Both the position numbers and the translations under genes were made by a program. From SG8-30 sp963715485 (GTDB taxonomy: Bacteria > Pseudomonadota > Gammaproteobacteria > Steroidobacterales > Steroidobacteraceae), in assembly GCA_963715485.1 (NCBI GenBank), contig OY970244.1, forward strand, positions 1,426,001 to 1,490,000: 64,000 bases of DNA, written 5' to 3'. Of this stretch, positions 56,915 through 64,000 are shown in pieces; the first letter of the stretch is position 1; every line of letters starts with the position of its first letter. The notes beneath the pieces are model-generated. The model ran no database searches, was not told the DNA's origin, and saw only the letters and a list, made by a program, of their open reading frames with translations.

Positions 56915-58807
56915 CTATTTTGCGGCTGCGGCGGCCGCCAGCTCGATCGAGCGCTCCGGATTCATGAGCCTGAGGGTCCGTTCACCCGCCTGCCTGTCGT
57001 CCGAACCATCGATGATGAACTGCTTGACCTGGGCGACGGTCAGTTCAGGGTGCAATGCCCAGAGCTTTGCTGCGAGGTTGGTTACATTCGGGGCCGACAT
57101 GCTGGTGCCACTGAGCTTCAGTCGCGCGCCGCCGGGAACGTAGCTGTCAACCTCGAAGCCGTTGGCGTACACCTCGGAGTTGCCGAAGCTGGTGAATGAG
57201 GTTTCGTCACCCGCCTGGTCGACGGCGCCCGACACGATGATGTTGGGTAGCTGGATGGAGCTCGGATAGACTTCATCGAAACCCACGTTGTTGTCGGAGT
57301 TTCCCGCCGAGATCACGAACAGCACTTGGGACGCGTCCCGCATCGCCTCGGCCAGCGCCTTGTAGCCAATATCGTAGATGCGGCGGGCCAGGGCGCGACG
57401 CTCCTCGGATGTGCCCGGCGCTCCAGTCTGCTCGAGCGCAGCCTCGATGCCGGACAGGTCGCCGCCCCAACTCATGTTGACGACCTTCACTCCCTGCTCA
57501 ACGAAGTAGTCGATCGTACGGACCGCGGCGGCCGAATCCTTGTAGGCCTGGGCGATGGTGGGCCGGTCTCCGATGATTCGATGGTCGAAGGTGATGCGCG
57601 CGGCCATCAGGCGCGCGGCCGGGTTGCCCGCCAGGGCTATTCCCGAAACATGTGTGCCATGCGCATAGTTTCCGTACGCGCCGAGTCCTTCGACAAAGGA
57701 CTGGTATTCATCTTTCGGCAGGGACGAGAGCTTCGTCTTGAGCTCAGTGGCTTCATCGCTGTCGATGTTGGCCAGCAAGTCGCCAAAACCCTTGTAGTAC
57801 TGCTGGAAGACAGCCGGATCCGCGCCCAGGGAGCGGATCGGAAACAGCAGCTCGCTGGAATAGTCGGAGTGCAAGGTCCAGCCGATTCCGTTGACATCAT
57901 CGACCATGCCGTTGCCGTCATCGTCCTTGCCGTTGCCGGGCACCTCGTTCACGTTGACCCAGGCCTGCTCGCCCAGGGCGCCTATACCCAGGTCGACACC
58001 GGAGTCCCACACCGCGACCAGCACCGGCGCGAGCGCATCGCTTGCGCTCAGCGCGACATCGCGCTCCGCCCAGATGTCGGGCTTGAGCTCGGTCTTGTGC
58101 GCGTCAACCACTGCGGCGTAGGCGTCATGTAGCGCCTCCTTGTTCGCAATCACAATCGACAGCGTGAAGGCTGCGCCCAGGATATTGTCGGCAAGTTGCT
58201 GGCTGAGCTGGCCGCTCTCCGCCGGAGGATCGAGGGAGGTCTCGAGTCCGCCGATGACGAGTCCCTCGGAAATGATTTCGAGACGGCCCTTGGTGCTTTG
58301 AAGGTCGTCCTGAACAACTTCCCACGGCAGCTTCGCGAGCGCCGACTCGAGGCTGGCGCGCAGCGTGGCCTCAAAGGCATCTGGCGGTCCCTCCCGGGCA
58401 GAGATCACCGCTTCAGCTATACGTCCCGAGGTAAGCCGCGCCGAGGGTTTCTCCTGCATCTCGCGCACGATCGCGACCTGCTTGCGGGCCTCGACGTTGT
58501 CGCCCTTCAGCATCGCGATCGTCAACAGCGTGCCGTGCATACGGCGGACAGTGGTCACGTCCTGGATGTCGTAGGTGTCCAGGTCGGAGCGGACGTCCCT
58601 TTCGATAGCCTCCGCAAGTGCCCTTACTGCTGCCGCATCGGTGACCATGACGCTCGGCTTGCCGGGCAGGGTATAGGTATAGGTCGGCAGGTCGGACAGG
58701 CGGGTGATGACGGTCCTGGCCTCAGCCGCCGCCGAGGCGGGCAGGGGCAGCGTGAGCGCTGCCGCCAAGGCCAGAAAGGCGAAAATGTGACGCAGGAATG
58801 CGTTCAT
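56915..58807 (-). CDS. Secreted subtilisin-like serine protease (S8)
   Basis: 630 residues with a signal peptide (cleaved near ASA, residue 27). The catalytic triad is D268 (WDSGVD), H383 (HGTHVSG) and S569 (GTSMSAP), with the oxyanion N503 (SAGNSDNN). About 240 residues precede the catalytic domain and look like a helical propeptide or regulatory domain. Between D and H lies a Ca2+-loop-like KDDDGNGMVDDVNG (294-307). The domain ends near the C-terminus without a repeat or anchor, so it is probably periplasmic or secreted. Confidence 0.9.
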   Translation of the reverse strand: MNAFLRHIFAFLALAAALTLPLPASAAAEARTVITRLSDLPTYTYTLPGKPSVMVTDAAAVRALAEAIERDVRSDLDTYDIQDVTTVRRMHGTLLTIAMLKGDNVEARKQVAIVREMQEKPSARLTSGRIAEAVISAREGPPDAFEATLRASLESALAKLPWEVVQDDLQSTKGRLEIISEGLVIGGLETSLDPPAESGQLSQQLADNILGAAFTLSIVIANKEALHDAYAAVVDAHKTELKPDIWAERDVALSASDALAPVLVAVWDSGVDLGIGALGEQAWVNVNEVPGNGKDDDGNGMVDDVNGIGWTLHSDYSSELLFPIRSLGADPAVFQQYYKGFGDLLANIDSDEATELKTKLSSLPKDEYQSFVEGLGAYGNYAHGTHVSGIALAGNPAARLMAARITFDHRIIGDRPTIAQAYKDSAAAVRTIDYFVEQGVKVVNMSWGGDLSGIEAALEQTGAPGTSEERRALARRIYDIGYKALAEAMRDASQVLFVISAGNSDNNVGFDEVYPSSIQLPNIIVSGAVDQAGDETSFTSFGNSEVYANGFEVDSYVPGGARLKLSGTSMSAPNVTNLAAKLWALHPELTVAQVKQFIIDGSDDRQAGERTLRLMNPERSIELAAAAAAK

Positions 58808-58961
58808 GTTGGTTCGACTCCCGGAGAACTGTGCCCGCGGCAGGCGGGCGTAGGCGAGAAATTCTAGCAGATGGGCGCAAGCGAGCCACTTGACGCGCCT
58901 TGACAGGGGGGGTGCACCCCCGGAGAATCCGCCCTCCCCGAGGGTGTCCTTCCCACCGTGT

Positions 58962-59038
58962 GGCTAGGTAGCTCAGCTGGTTAGAGCACGGGATTCATAA
59001 CCCCGGGGTCGAGAGTTCGAGTCTCTCCCTAGCCACCA
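58962..59038 (+). tRNA. tRNA-Met (anticodon CAT), elongator type
   Basis: GGCTAGG pairs with CCTAGCC, then A and an encoded CCA. The loop TTCATAA gives anticodon CAT. The G1-C72 pair and the GTAGCTCAGCTGGTTAGAGCAC arm match elongator tRNA-Met rather than initiator; tRNA-Ile2 (lysidine) cannot be fully excluded. The fifth anticodon-stem pair is an A-C mismatch. Confidence 0.92.
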
Positions 59039-59088
59039 TTTCGAACTGCCTGGCGGCCGGACCCGACACCGGATCCGGCCGCTGCGTG

Positions 59089-60399
59089 TCAGGCCATCTT
59101 GCGAGCCGACGCCGCCTGGCAAAGCTCGTCCATCGCCGTCTCGATGATATCCAGCCCCTCGTCGACGACCGCGTCCTCCGCGGTGATTGGCACGAGGATG
59201 CGGATGACATTTCCGTAGACCCCACAGGAAAGGAGTATCAGGCCAAGTTCGCGTGCGCGGCTGGTCAGTGCCCTGGTCAGGTCGGCATGCGGCTGGTGCG
59301 CATCGCCGTCCTTGCACAGTTCCATGGCGATCATGGCGCCGAGCGCGCGGACCTCGGCGATCTCCCGGTGTCGGCCGGCCATCGTCTTCAGCCGGGCGGC
59401 CATGCGAGCGCCCAGCATCTCGGCGCGCTCGAGGATCCTCTCCTGTACGAAGACGTCCAGCACTGCGCAGGCCGCGGCACAAGCCACCGGATTGCCGGCG
59501 TAGGTGCCGCCCAATCCGCCAGGACCGCAAGCATCCATGATATCGGCCCGGCCGGTAACGGCGGAGACCGGAAATCCGCCAGCGATGGACTTTGCGATCG
59601 TGGTCAGGTCGCCGGCGACCCCGTAGTGTTCCATCGCGAACATCCGCCCGGTGCGGCCAGCGCCGCTCTGGATCTCGTCGGCGATGAACACGATGCCGTG
59701 CCGGTCACAGAGTTCGCGCAGCCGGACCAGGAATTCCTTCGGCGCGACGTAAAAACCGCCTTCTCCCTGGACCGGCTCGACGATGATCGCAGCCACCCGT
59801 TCCGCCTCCACGTCGCACTTGAAGATCTGCTCCAGCGCATGAATCGAGTCGTCGACCGACACGCCGTGCAGGGCGTTCGGAAACGGGGCGTGGTAGACCT
59901 CGCCTGGCATCGGGCCGAAGCCCGCCTTGTAGGGCGCCACCTTGCCGGTCAGCGCCAGCGCCAGGAGCGTGCGGCCGTGGAAACCGCCGGAGAAAGAGAT
60001 CACCGCGGAACGCCTGGTATAGGCGCGCGCGATCTTGATGGCGTTTTCGACTGCTTCGGCGCCGGTCGACATCAGCAGCGTCTTCTTGGGGCCCGGCCCG
60101 GGAGCCAGGCGGTTGAGCCGCTCGCACAGCTCCACGTAGGGCTCGTAGCCGGTGACCTGGAAGCAGGTATGGGTGAGTTTCCCGAGCTGCCGGTGCACCG
60201 CTTCGAGGACTTTCGGGTGCCGGTGCCCGGTATTGAGCACGGCGATACCGCCGGCGAAATCAACGTAGCGCCGCCCATCGACGTCCCATAGCAGCGCATT
60301 TTCCGCGCGGTCGATGAATACGGGGTGCGCCAGCGACACGCCACGGGCCACAGCCGCTTCGCGCCGCTCCAGCAGGAGGTCATTACGGGTCTTGTCCAT
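59089..60399 (-). CDS. gabT: 4-aminobutyrate aminotransferase
   Basis: 436-residue class III PLP aminotransferase. FAGGIAVLNTGHRHP near 48, MSTGAEAVENAIKIAR (110-125), the PLP-ring aspartate in IADEIQSG (239-246) and Schiff-base K270 (TTIAKSIAGG) are all present. The length and the GIAVLNTGH and GFHGRT motifs favour GABA aminotransferase; related 5-aminovalerate or ornithine-type enzymes are possible. No gabD lies beside it. Confidence 0.88.
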   Translation of the reverse strand: MDKTRNDLLLERREAAVARGVSLAHPVFIDRAENALLWDVDGRRYVDFAGGIAVLNTGHRHPKVLEAVHRQLGKLTHTCFQVTGYEPYVELCERLNRLAPGPGPKKTLLMSTGAEAVENAIKIARAYTRRSAVISFSGGFHGRTLLALALTGKVAPYKAGFGPMPGEVYHAPFPNALHGVSVDDSIHALEQIFKCDVEAERVAAIIVEPVQGEGGFYVAPKEFLVRLRELCDRHGIVFIADEIQSGAGRTGRMFAMEHYGVAGDLTTIAKSIAGGFPVSAVTGRADIMDACGPGGLGGTYAGNPVACAAACAVLDVFVQERILERAEMLGARMAARLKTMAGRHREIAEVRALGAMIAMELCKDGDAHQPHADLTRALTSRARELGLILLSCGVYGNVIRILVPITAEDAVVDEGLDIIETAMDELCQAASARKMA

Positions 60400-60527
60400 G
60401 TCTGGCTCCAGGGCGCGTCTGGGCGCCGGCAGTGACCACAGAAGCCGTTGATTCTAACCCAGCCGGAACGTCAGTCATGAGCGGTACGCGGCGGACGGCC
60501 AGGCACCAGCCGTACCGTAGCGGTATG

Positions 60528-60549
60528 CCCCGATAGGGTAGGTGGCACC
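60528..60549. promoter_or_regulatory. Possible operator shared by DUF1538 operon and DUF2238/usp region, copy 1
   Basis: CCCC-N4-GGGTAGGT-N2-CACC about 55 bases before the first DUF1538 gene. A similar CCCC-N5-GGGTAGGT-N3-CACC lies at 63564-63587. The exact 8-mer also occurs once inside mrdA, so chance is possible. Confidence 0.3.
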
Positions 60550-60601
60550 CGCTCGCTATCTTGGGCTCCAGTCCGGACCAGCACCAAACGGGGGTATCGC
60601 G

Positions 60602-61336
60602 TTGGGCCGTTTCTTGCGCGAAATGCTGCGATCGCTCGGTGGCAGCGCGCGTGACCTGACTCCGATCGTGCTGGTAGTCGCCTTCTTCGAGCTGGTGGTA
60701 CTGCGACAGCCGGTGCCCAACCTCGGGGGGATACTCTACGGAACCGCCCTGGTGCTGATCGGCCTGGCCCTGTTCGTACGCGGTCTTGAGATGGCCCTGT
60801 TTCCAATCGGCGAAAACATCGCCCAGGGATTTGTCCGCAAGGGCAGCCTGTTCTGGTTGCTGCTCTTCGCGTTCGGGCTCGGCTTCGGCACGACAGTCGC
60901 CGAACCCGCGTTAATCGCGATAGCGGACGAGGCGGCGACGGTTGCCGCGGCTGGCGGCGCGCTCGAGGATACGGCGGGTGCGCGGAGTGACTACGCGCTG
61001 GGCCTGCGCCTGACAGTGGCGCTGTCTGTCGGTTTCGCAATCGTCCTGGGCGTAATCCGCATCCTGAAGGGCTGGCCGATACAGTATTTCATCATCACGG
61101 GCTACCTCGGCGTGGTGCTGATGACCTCCTTCGCGCCGGCGGAAATCGTCGGCATCGCCTACGATTCCGGTGGTGTCACGACCTCGACCGTGACGGTGCC
61201 GCTGGTGACCGCGCTCGGCGTTGGCCTGGCATCCGCCATTCGCGGCCGCAACCCGATGGTGGATGGATTCGGTCTGATCGCGTTTGCATCGCTGACGCCG
61301 ATGATATTCGTGATGGCCTACGGGATGATCGCGTGA
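60602..61336 (+). CDS. DUF1538 membrane protein, first of a tandem pair
   Basis: 244 residues with about seven membrane helices. Signature stretches are FGTTVAEPALIAIADEA (near 100) and YDSGGVTTSTVTVPLV (near 195), then DGFGLIAFASLTPM. The same motifs recur in the next gene, so the pair is a split version of the two-domain DUF1538 proteins. Function is undefined; internal symmetry and conserved polar Glu/Thr/Ser in helices suggest a transporter or channel. TTG 60602 is the start, with GGGGGT upstream. GTGA joins it to the second copy. Confidence 0.85.
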   Translation: MGRFLREMLRSLGGSARDLTPIVLVVAFFELVVLRQPVPNLGGILYGTALVLIGLALFVRGLEMALFPIGENIAQGFVRKGSLFWLLLFAFGLGFGTTVAEPALIAIADEAATVAAAGGALEDTAGARSDYALGLRLTVALSVGFAIVLGVIRILKGWPIQYFIITGYLGVVLMTSFAPAEIVGIAYDSGGVTTSTVTVPLVTALGVGLASAIRGRNPMVDGFGLIAFASLTPMIFVMAYGMIA

Positions 61337-62124
61337 TTGAGGCGCTGGAAAACTTCCTGCACGCGGTACTCGGAATGCTCGCCGACGTGTTGCCGATCAT
61401 CGCGGTGCTGCTGGTCTTCCAGTTACTGGTGTTGCGTCGCGCCGTGCCCAACCGGCGCCGCGTACTCGTCGGGTTTGTCTACGTGCTGGTCGGGATGACG
61501 TTATTTCTCGACGGCCTCGCCGAGGCGCTTTTCCCCCTTGGTCGCTTGATGGCGGAACAGTTGACGGCGCCGGAGTTCATACGCGGCGCGGCCGGCAGCC
61601 CGGCCGGGCCTGTGGCCTGGCAGGACTATGGCTGGGTCTATGCATTCGGGGCCGCTATCGGCTTCGCGACGACGGTGGCTGAGCCCGCGCTGATCGCAGT
61701 GGCGATCAAGGCCGAACTGGTTTCGGGCGGGACCATCTCCACCCGCGGTCTGCGATTCGCTGTCGCGATCGGAGTGGCTATCGGCATCGCGCTCGGGACC
61801 TTCCGGATCGTCACCGGCACGCCGCTACACTGGTACATCATGACCGGCTACGTCGTGGCAGTGGTTCAGACGGCCTTCGCCCCGCGCGAGATCATCCCAC
61901 TGGCCTATGATTCGGGCGGGGTGACGACGTCGACCGTGACGGTCCCGCTGGTGGCCGCGCTTGGCCTCGGCCTGGCGAGCACGATTCCGGGACGCAGCCC
62001 CTTGATCGATGGGTTCGGGCTGATCGCCTTTGCCAGTCTGTTTCCGATAATGACGGTGATGGGCTACGCACAGCTGGGTGCGCTCCGCGCCGGGAAGTGG
62101 CGCCGGCGGCGGCGCAAGGACTGA
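61333..62124 (+). CDS. DUF1538 membrane protein, second of a tandem pair
   Basis: 263 residues, about seven helices, strongly similar to the preceding protein: FATTVAEPALIAVAIKAE near 112, YDSGGVTTSTVTVPLVAAL near 193, DGFGLIAFASLFPIMTVMG, and a basic end (KWRRRRRKD). The GTG start overlaps the stop of the first copy, so equal synthesis of the two halves is expected and a heterodimer is likely (inference). A 27-base gap leads to the P-II gene. Confidence 0.85.
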   Translation: MIEALENFLHAVLGMLADVLPIIAVLLVFQLLVLRRAVPNRRRVLVGFVYVLVGMTLFLDGLAEALFPLGRLMAEQLTAPEFIRGAAGSPAGPVAWQDYGWVYAFGAAIGFATTVAEPALIAVAIKAELVSGGTISTRGLRFAVAIGVAIGIALGTFRIVTGTPLHWYIMTGYVVAVVQTAFAPREIIPLAYDSGGVTTSTVTVPLVAALGLGLASTIPGRSPLIDGFGLIAFASLFPIMTVMGYAQLGALRAGKWRRRRRKD

Positions 62125-62151
62125 TCCCGCGCAGGGGATCTGGGAGGAACG

Positions 62152-62502
62152 ATGCATTTCAAGCTGATCGTGGTGATGGTCGAGGACGCCAAGACCAACA
62201 CGGTGCTGGAGGCCGCGCGCGAAGCGGGTGCGACCGGCGCAACCGTGCTGAACCAGGCGCGCGGCGAGGGGTTGAAGCCGGCCAAGACGTTTTTCGGGTT
62301 GTCGGTGGAATCGCAGCGTGACGTCCTGCTGATGCTGGTCGAGGAACACCTGTGCCGGCGCATCCTGGAGACCATTTCGCGGGTCGGCGAATTCGATGAC
62401 ACCCCTGGAACCGGCATCGCGATACAGGTTGACGTCGAGGACGCCGTGGGAGTGAGTCACCAGATCCGGGCGCTGACCGGCGCCGTGGAGGAGGAACTAT
62501 GA
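62152..62502 (+). CDS. P-II family signalling protein, non-canonical
   Basis: 116 residues with the P-II fold: MHFKLIVVMVEDAKTNTVLE, a short central loop and FDDTPGTGIAIQVDVEDAVG as the B-loop strand. The GlnB/GlnK T-loop and its uridylylated Tyr51 are missing, so it is not the standard nitrogen sensor. It probably binds an adenine nucleotide and gates the adjacent DUF1538 pair, by analogy with GlnK-AmtB and SbtB-SbtA (inference). GGGAGGAACG is a good ribosome site. ATGA joins it to the CBS gene. Confidence 0.88.
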   Translation: MHFKLIVVMVEDAKTNTVLEAAREAGATGATVLNQARGEGLKPAKTFFGLSVESQRDVLLMLVEEHLCRRILETISRVGEFDDTPGTGIAIQVDVEDAVGVSHQIRALTGAVEEEL

Positions 62503-62906
62503 ACGAGTCGCACAACCTGATTCGCGTTCGCGAAGTGATGAAGACGGAGGTCGACATCATTGATGGCTTGATCACGGTTGCCGACGCGCTGAAGCGCATG
62601 AAACACGTCGGCAACCGTGCTCTGGTTATCGACAAGCGCCACGCGGACGACGAGTACGGCGTCGTGTTGCTGGCCGACATAGCGCGATTGGTGCTGGCGC
62701 GGGACAAGTCTCCGGACCGGGTCAATGTCTATGAAATCATGTCAAAGCCGGTGCTGGGAGTCGATCCCGCCATGGACATCCGCTACTGCGCGCGCATGTT
62801 CGAGAAATTCGGGCTGTCACTCGCGCCGGTAATCGAGGGCGGCAAGGTCATCGGGCTGGTCAGCTACAACGACCTGGTGCTCAAGGGAATGGTGCCAGGG
62901 CTTTGA
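62499..62906 (+). CDS. CBS-pair domain protein
   Basis: 135 residues made of two CBS motifs and little else: VREVMKTEVDIIDGLITVAD then VYEIMSKPVLGVDPAMDIRY, each followed by a VIDK/VIEGG-type strand and a VLLADIARL or LVSYNDLVL helix. CBS pairs bind AMP, ADP, ATP or SAM. Starting inside the P-II stop codon, it is likely a second nucleotide sensor for the same membrane proteins. Its 3' end overlaps the convergent DUF2238 gene by 43 bases. Confidence 0.9.
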   Translation: MNESHNLIRVREVMKTEVDIIDGLITVADALKRMKHVGNRALVIDKRHADDEYGVVLLADIARLVLARDKSPDRVNVYEIMSKPVLGVDPAMDIRYCARMFEKFGLSLAPVIEGGKVIGLVSYNDLVLKGMVPGL

Positions 62907-63553
62907 GGCTGTAATCGCACCGGCAATCTTCCAGTGATGCCTAGCAAGGAGACCGCCAGCACCGATCCGAGCATCGCGAGGGCCATGTCCTTCTGCGCGT
63001 CCCAGATGTCGCCCTGCGTACCCAGGTAGGCCTGCCCAAGGTCGCCGCCAAAGAGCATGGCGGCCCCCCACTCGACCAGTTCGTAGATCACCGAGTGCGA
63101 CGTGACGAACAGCAGCGGGAAAAGCGCGGCCCAGGTCCGTGGGTACCGGCCGTAATGGGCAAACAGTTCTACTGCTGCGGGCGTAATGAGCAGCCCGTAG
63201 AGAAAATGGATCAGGCGGTCGTAGTGGTTCCTCTCAAAGCCCAGCATCGCGTCGAGCGATCGGCCGGTCATCGATGCGAACCACTGATCGTAGGGAACCA
63301 GCGAATAGGTGTAATGCGCGCCGAGCTCGTGAAGCGCAAAGAATACGAACAGGCAACCATAGGCGAGATTACTGAAACGCAGGCGCTTGCGTGTCAGGAC
63401 CAGTGCTGGCAATGCAGCCAGAACCAGGAGGTTCTCGAGTAGCCAGTCCTGCCGGTAGTGCGGGTCTATCGCCAGAACCACCCAGACGAAGCAGAAGACA
63501 CCAAGCAGCGCGGCGGGGTAGCGCCAGGCCCGGTCGGTCGCCGATTTCGTCAT
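62864..63553 (-). CDS. DUF2238 (YjdF-like) inner-membrane protein
   Basis: 229 residues with six or seven membrane helices. Family blocks ALHELGAHYTYSLVPYDQW (near 90), NHYDRLIHFLYGLL and SVIYELVEWGAAMLFGGDLG are conserved, followed by GTQGDIWDAQKDM. His, Glu and Asp residues in helices could bind metal or haem; the family has no assigned function. AGGGGAAG is eight bases before ATG 63553; an in-frame GTG start lies upstream at 63586. It converges on the CBS gene. Confidence 0.85.
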   Translation of the reverse strand: MTKSATDRAWRYPAALLGVFCFVWVVLAIDPHYRQDWLLENLLVLAALPALVLTRKRLRFSNLAYGCLFVFFALHELGAHYTYSLVPYDQWFASMTGRSLDAMLGFERNHYDRLIHFLYGLLITPAAVELFAHYGRYPRTWAALFPLLFVTSHSVIYELVEWGAAMLFGGDLGQAYLGTQGDIWDAQKDMALAMLGSVLAVSLLGITGRLPVRLQPQSPGTIPLSTRSL

Positions 63554-63563
63554 TGCCGGACTT

Positions 63564-63587
63564 CCCCTATCCGGGTAGGTAGACACC
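63564..63587. promoter_or_regulatory. Possible shared operator, copy 2
   Basis: CCCC-N5-GGGTAGGT-N3-CACC between divergent DUF2238 and usp genes, similar to 60528-60549. Its CCCC is also the complement of the DUF2238 ribosome site, which weakens the case. Confidence 0.3.
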
Positions 63588-63684
63588 GCCGCAACTTAGG
63601 CACAAGTGGGGCTGGCACCGTCTTGCTGCGGGGTCTAGTCTGAAATAACCCTGCTCACATGTCTGCATGAAAAGGGGTGCGTCC

Positions 63685-64000
63685 ATGAAGGTCAAGCACA
63701 TCCTGGTGGCGATGGCCGATCCAGGCGCGAGGTCGTCGGTAGCGCTCGACAAGGCCGCCACGCTGGCGCGCAAGACCGGCGCTGACCTGACACTCTTCCA
63801 TAGCCTCTACAGCCCATATGTGGCGGGCGAGCAATTCTACAGCCCGGATGCCCTCGAGAAGGACATCGAAGGTGCGGTCAACGCACGCAAGGCACAGTTG
63901 GCCCGGATCGCACTGCCGCTCGGGAAGGACGGAATCAGTGTCCGCGTCAGGGTCCGCTGGGACTATCCGGTCTATGAAAGCATCGTTCGTGAGGCAATGC
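63685..64000 (+). CDS. Universal stress protein, 3' end beyond window
   Basis: The first 105 codons of a Usp-fold protein: VKHILVAMADPGARSSVALD at the start, then GADLTLFHSLYSPYVAGEQF as the second strand and helix. The insert-rich loop after it (YSPDALEKDIEGAVNARKAQ) is like the N-terminal domain of UspE-type tandem proteins. AGGGG lies nine bases before ATG 63685; ATG 63667 is an in-frame alternative. Its place beside CBS and membrane genes recalls low-oxygen or energy-stress clusters. Confidence 0.85.
   Translation, partial: MKVKHILVAMADPGARSSVALDKAATLARKTGADLTLFHSLYSPYVAGEQFYSPDALEKDIEGAVNARKAQLARIALPLGKDGISVRVRVRWDYPVYESIVREAM

Noticed and set aside
60600..64000. DUF1538 cluster as a defence or prophage system
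   Set aside because: No nuclease, restriction, integrase or toxin domain is present; all products are membrane or small-ligand sensor proteins.

Overview
The window is high-GC DNA (about 65% by eye) from a free-living gammaproteobacterium. Several gene neighbourhoods match the classic gammaproteobacterial (Pseudomonas-like) order: lptD-surA-pdxA-rsmA-apaG-apaH opposite amgK-murU; mreBCD opposite gatCAB; mrdA-rodA-mltB-rlpA-dacA-ybeD near lipB/lipA; and hemA-prfA-prmC opposite a TPR gene, lolB, ispE, tRNA-Gln, prs, rplY, pth and ychF. The sequence alone does not fix the genus; Steroidobacter-, Woeseia- or Xanthomonas-like lineages would all fit. No phage, transposase, CRISPR array or rRNA operon was seen. 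Coding density is very high and no gene-free stretch exceeds about 260 bases. The longest gaps (23642-23897, 56714-56914, 60400-60601) hold only possible promoters, a stem-loop or nothing recognisable.

Layout. 1-10137: partial PLP dehydratase, GDT1-type transporter, DUF255 protein, rlmI, lgt-thyA, a SET-domain protein, folA, a kynureninase/cyclase pair and a secreted unknown. 10138-21307: outer-membrane biogenesis (lptD, surA), pdxA, rsmA, apaGH, murein-sugar recycling (amgK, murU) and lipoate synthesis (lipA, lipB). 21359-31327: a long leftward cell-wall and shape block (mreB, mreC, mreD, mrdA, rodA, mltB, rlpA, dacA) plus dat and ybeD, many joined by ATGA overlaps. 31458-40255: gatCAB, hslO, metF-metH. 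40382-42905: a TonB-dependent receptor broken by about ten frameshifts. 42992-47598: mtgA, ppiB, prmC (one frameshift), prfA, hemA. 47700-54557: TPR protein, lolB, ispE, tRNA-Gln, prs, rplY, pth, ychF. 54567-58807: lipocalin, WS/DGAT acyltransferase and a subtilase. 58962-64000: tRNA-Met, gabT, then the most novel-looking segment: two tandem DUF1538 membrane proteins, a non-canonical P-II protein and a CBS-domain protein in one tight operon, flanked by a DUF2238 membrane protein and a universal stress protein.

How the genes work together. The envelope genes cover lipid-linked and periplasmic steps: elongasome (MreBCD, PBP2, RodA), murein trimming and turnover (DacA, MltB, RlpA, MtgA), sugar recycling (AmgK, MurU), LPS export (LptD), chaperoning (SurA) and lipoprotein maturation and sorting (Lgt, LolB). 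One-carbon metabolism is represented by thyA, folA, metF and metH. Translation is represented by gatCAB, prfA, prmC, pth, rplY, rsmA, rlmI and two tRNAs. The DUF1538-P-II-CBS operon looks like a nucleotide-sensing membrane transport system and is the best candidate here for undescribed biology. Three dispersed copies of a GGGGAC-N-GTCCCC palindrome are the only repeat family noticed.
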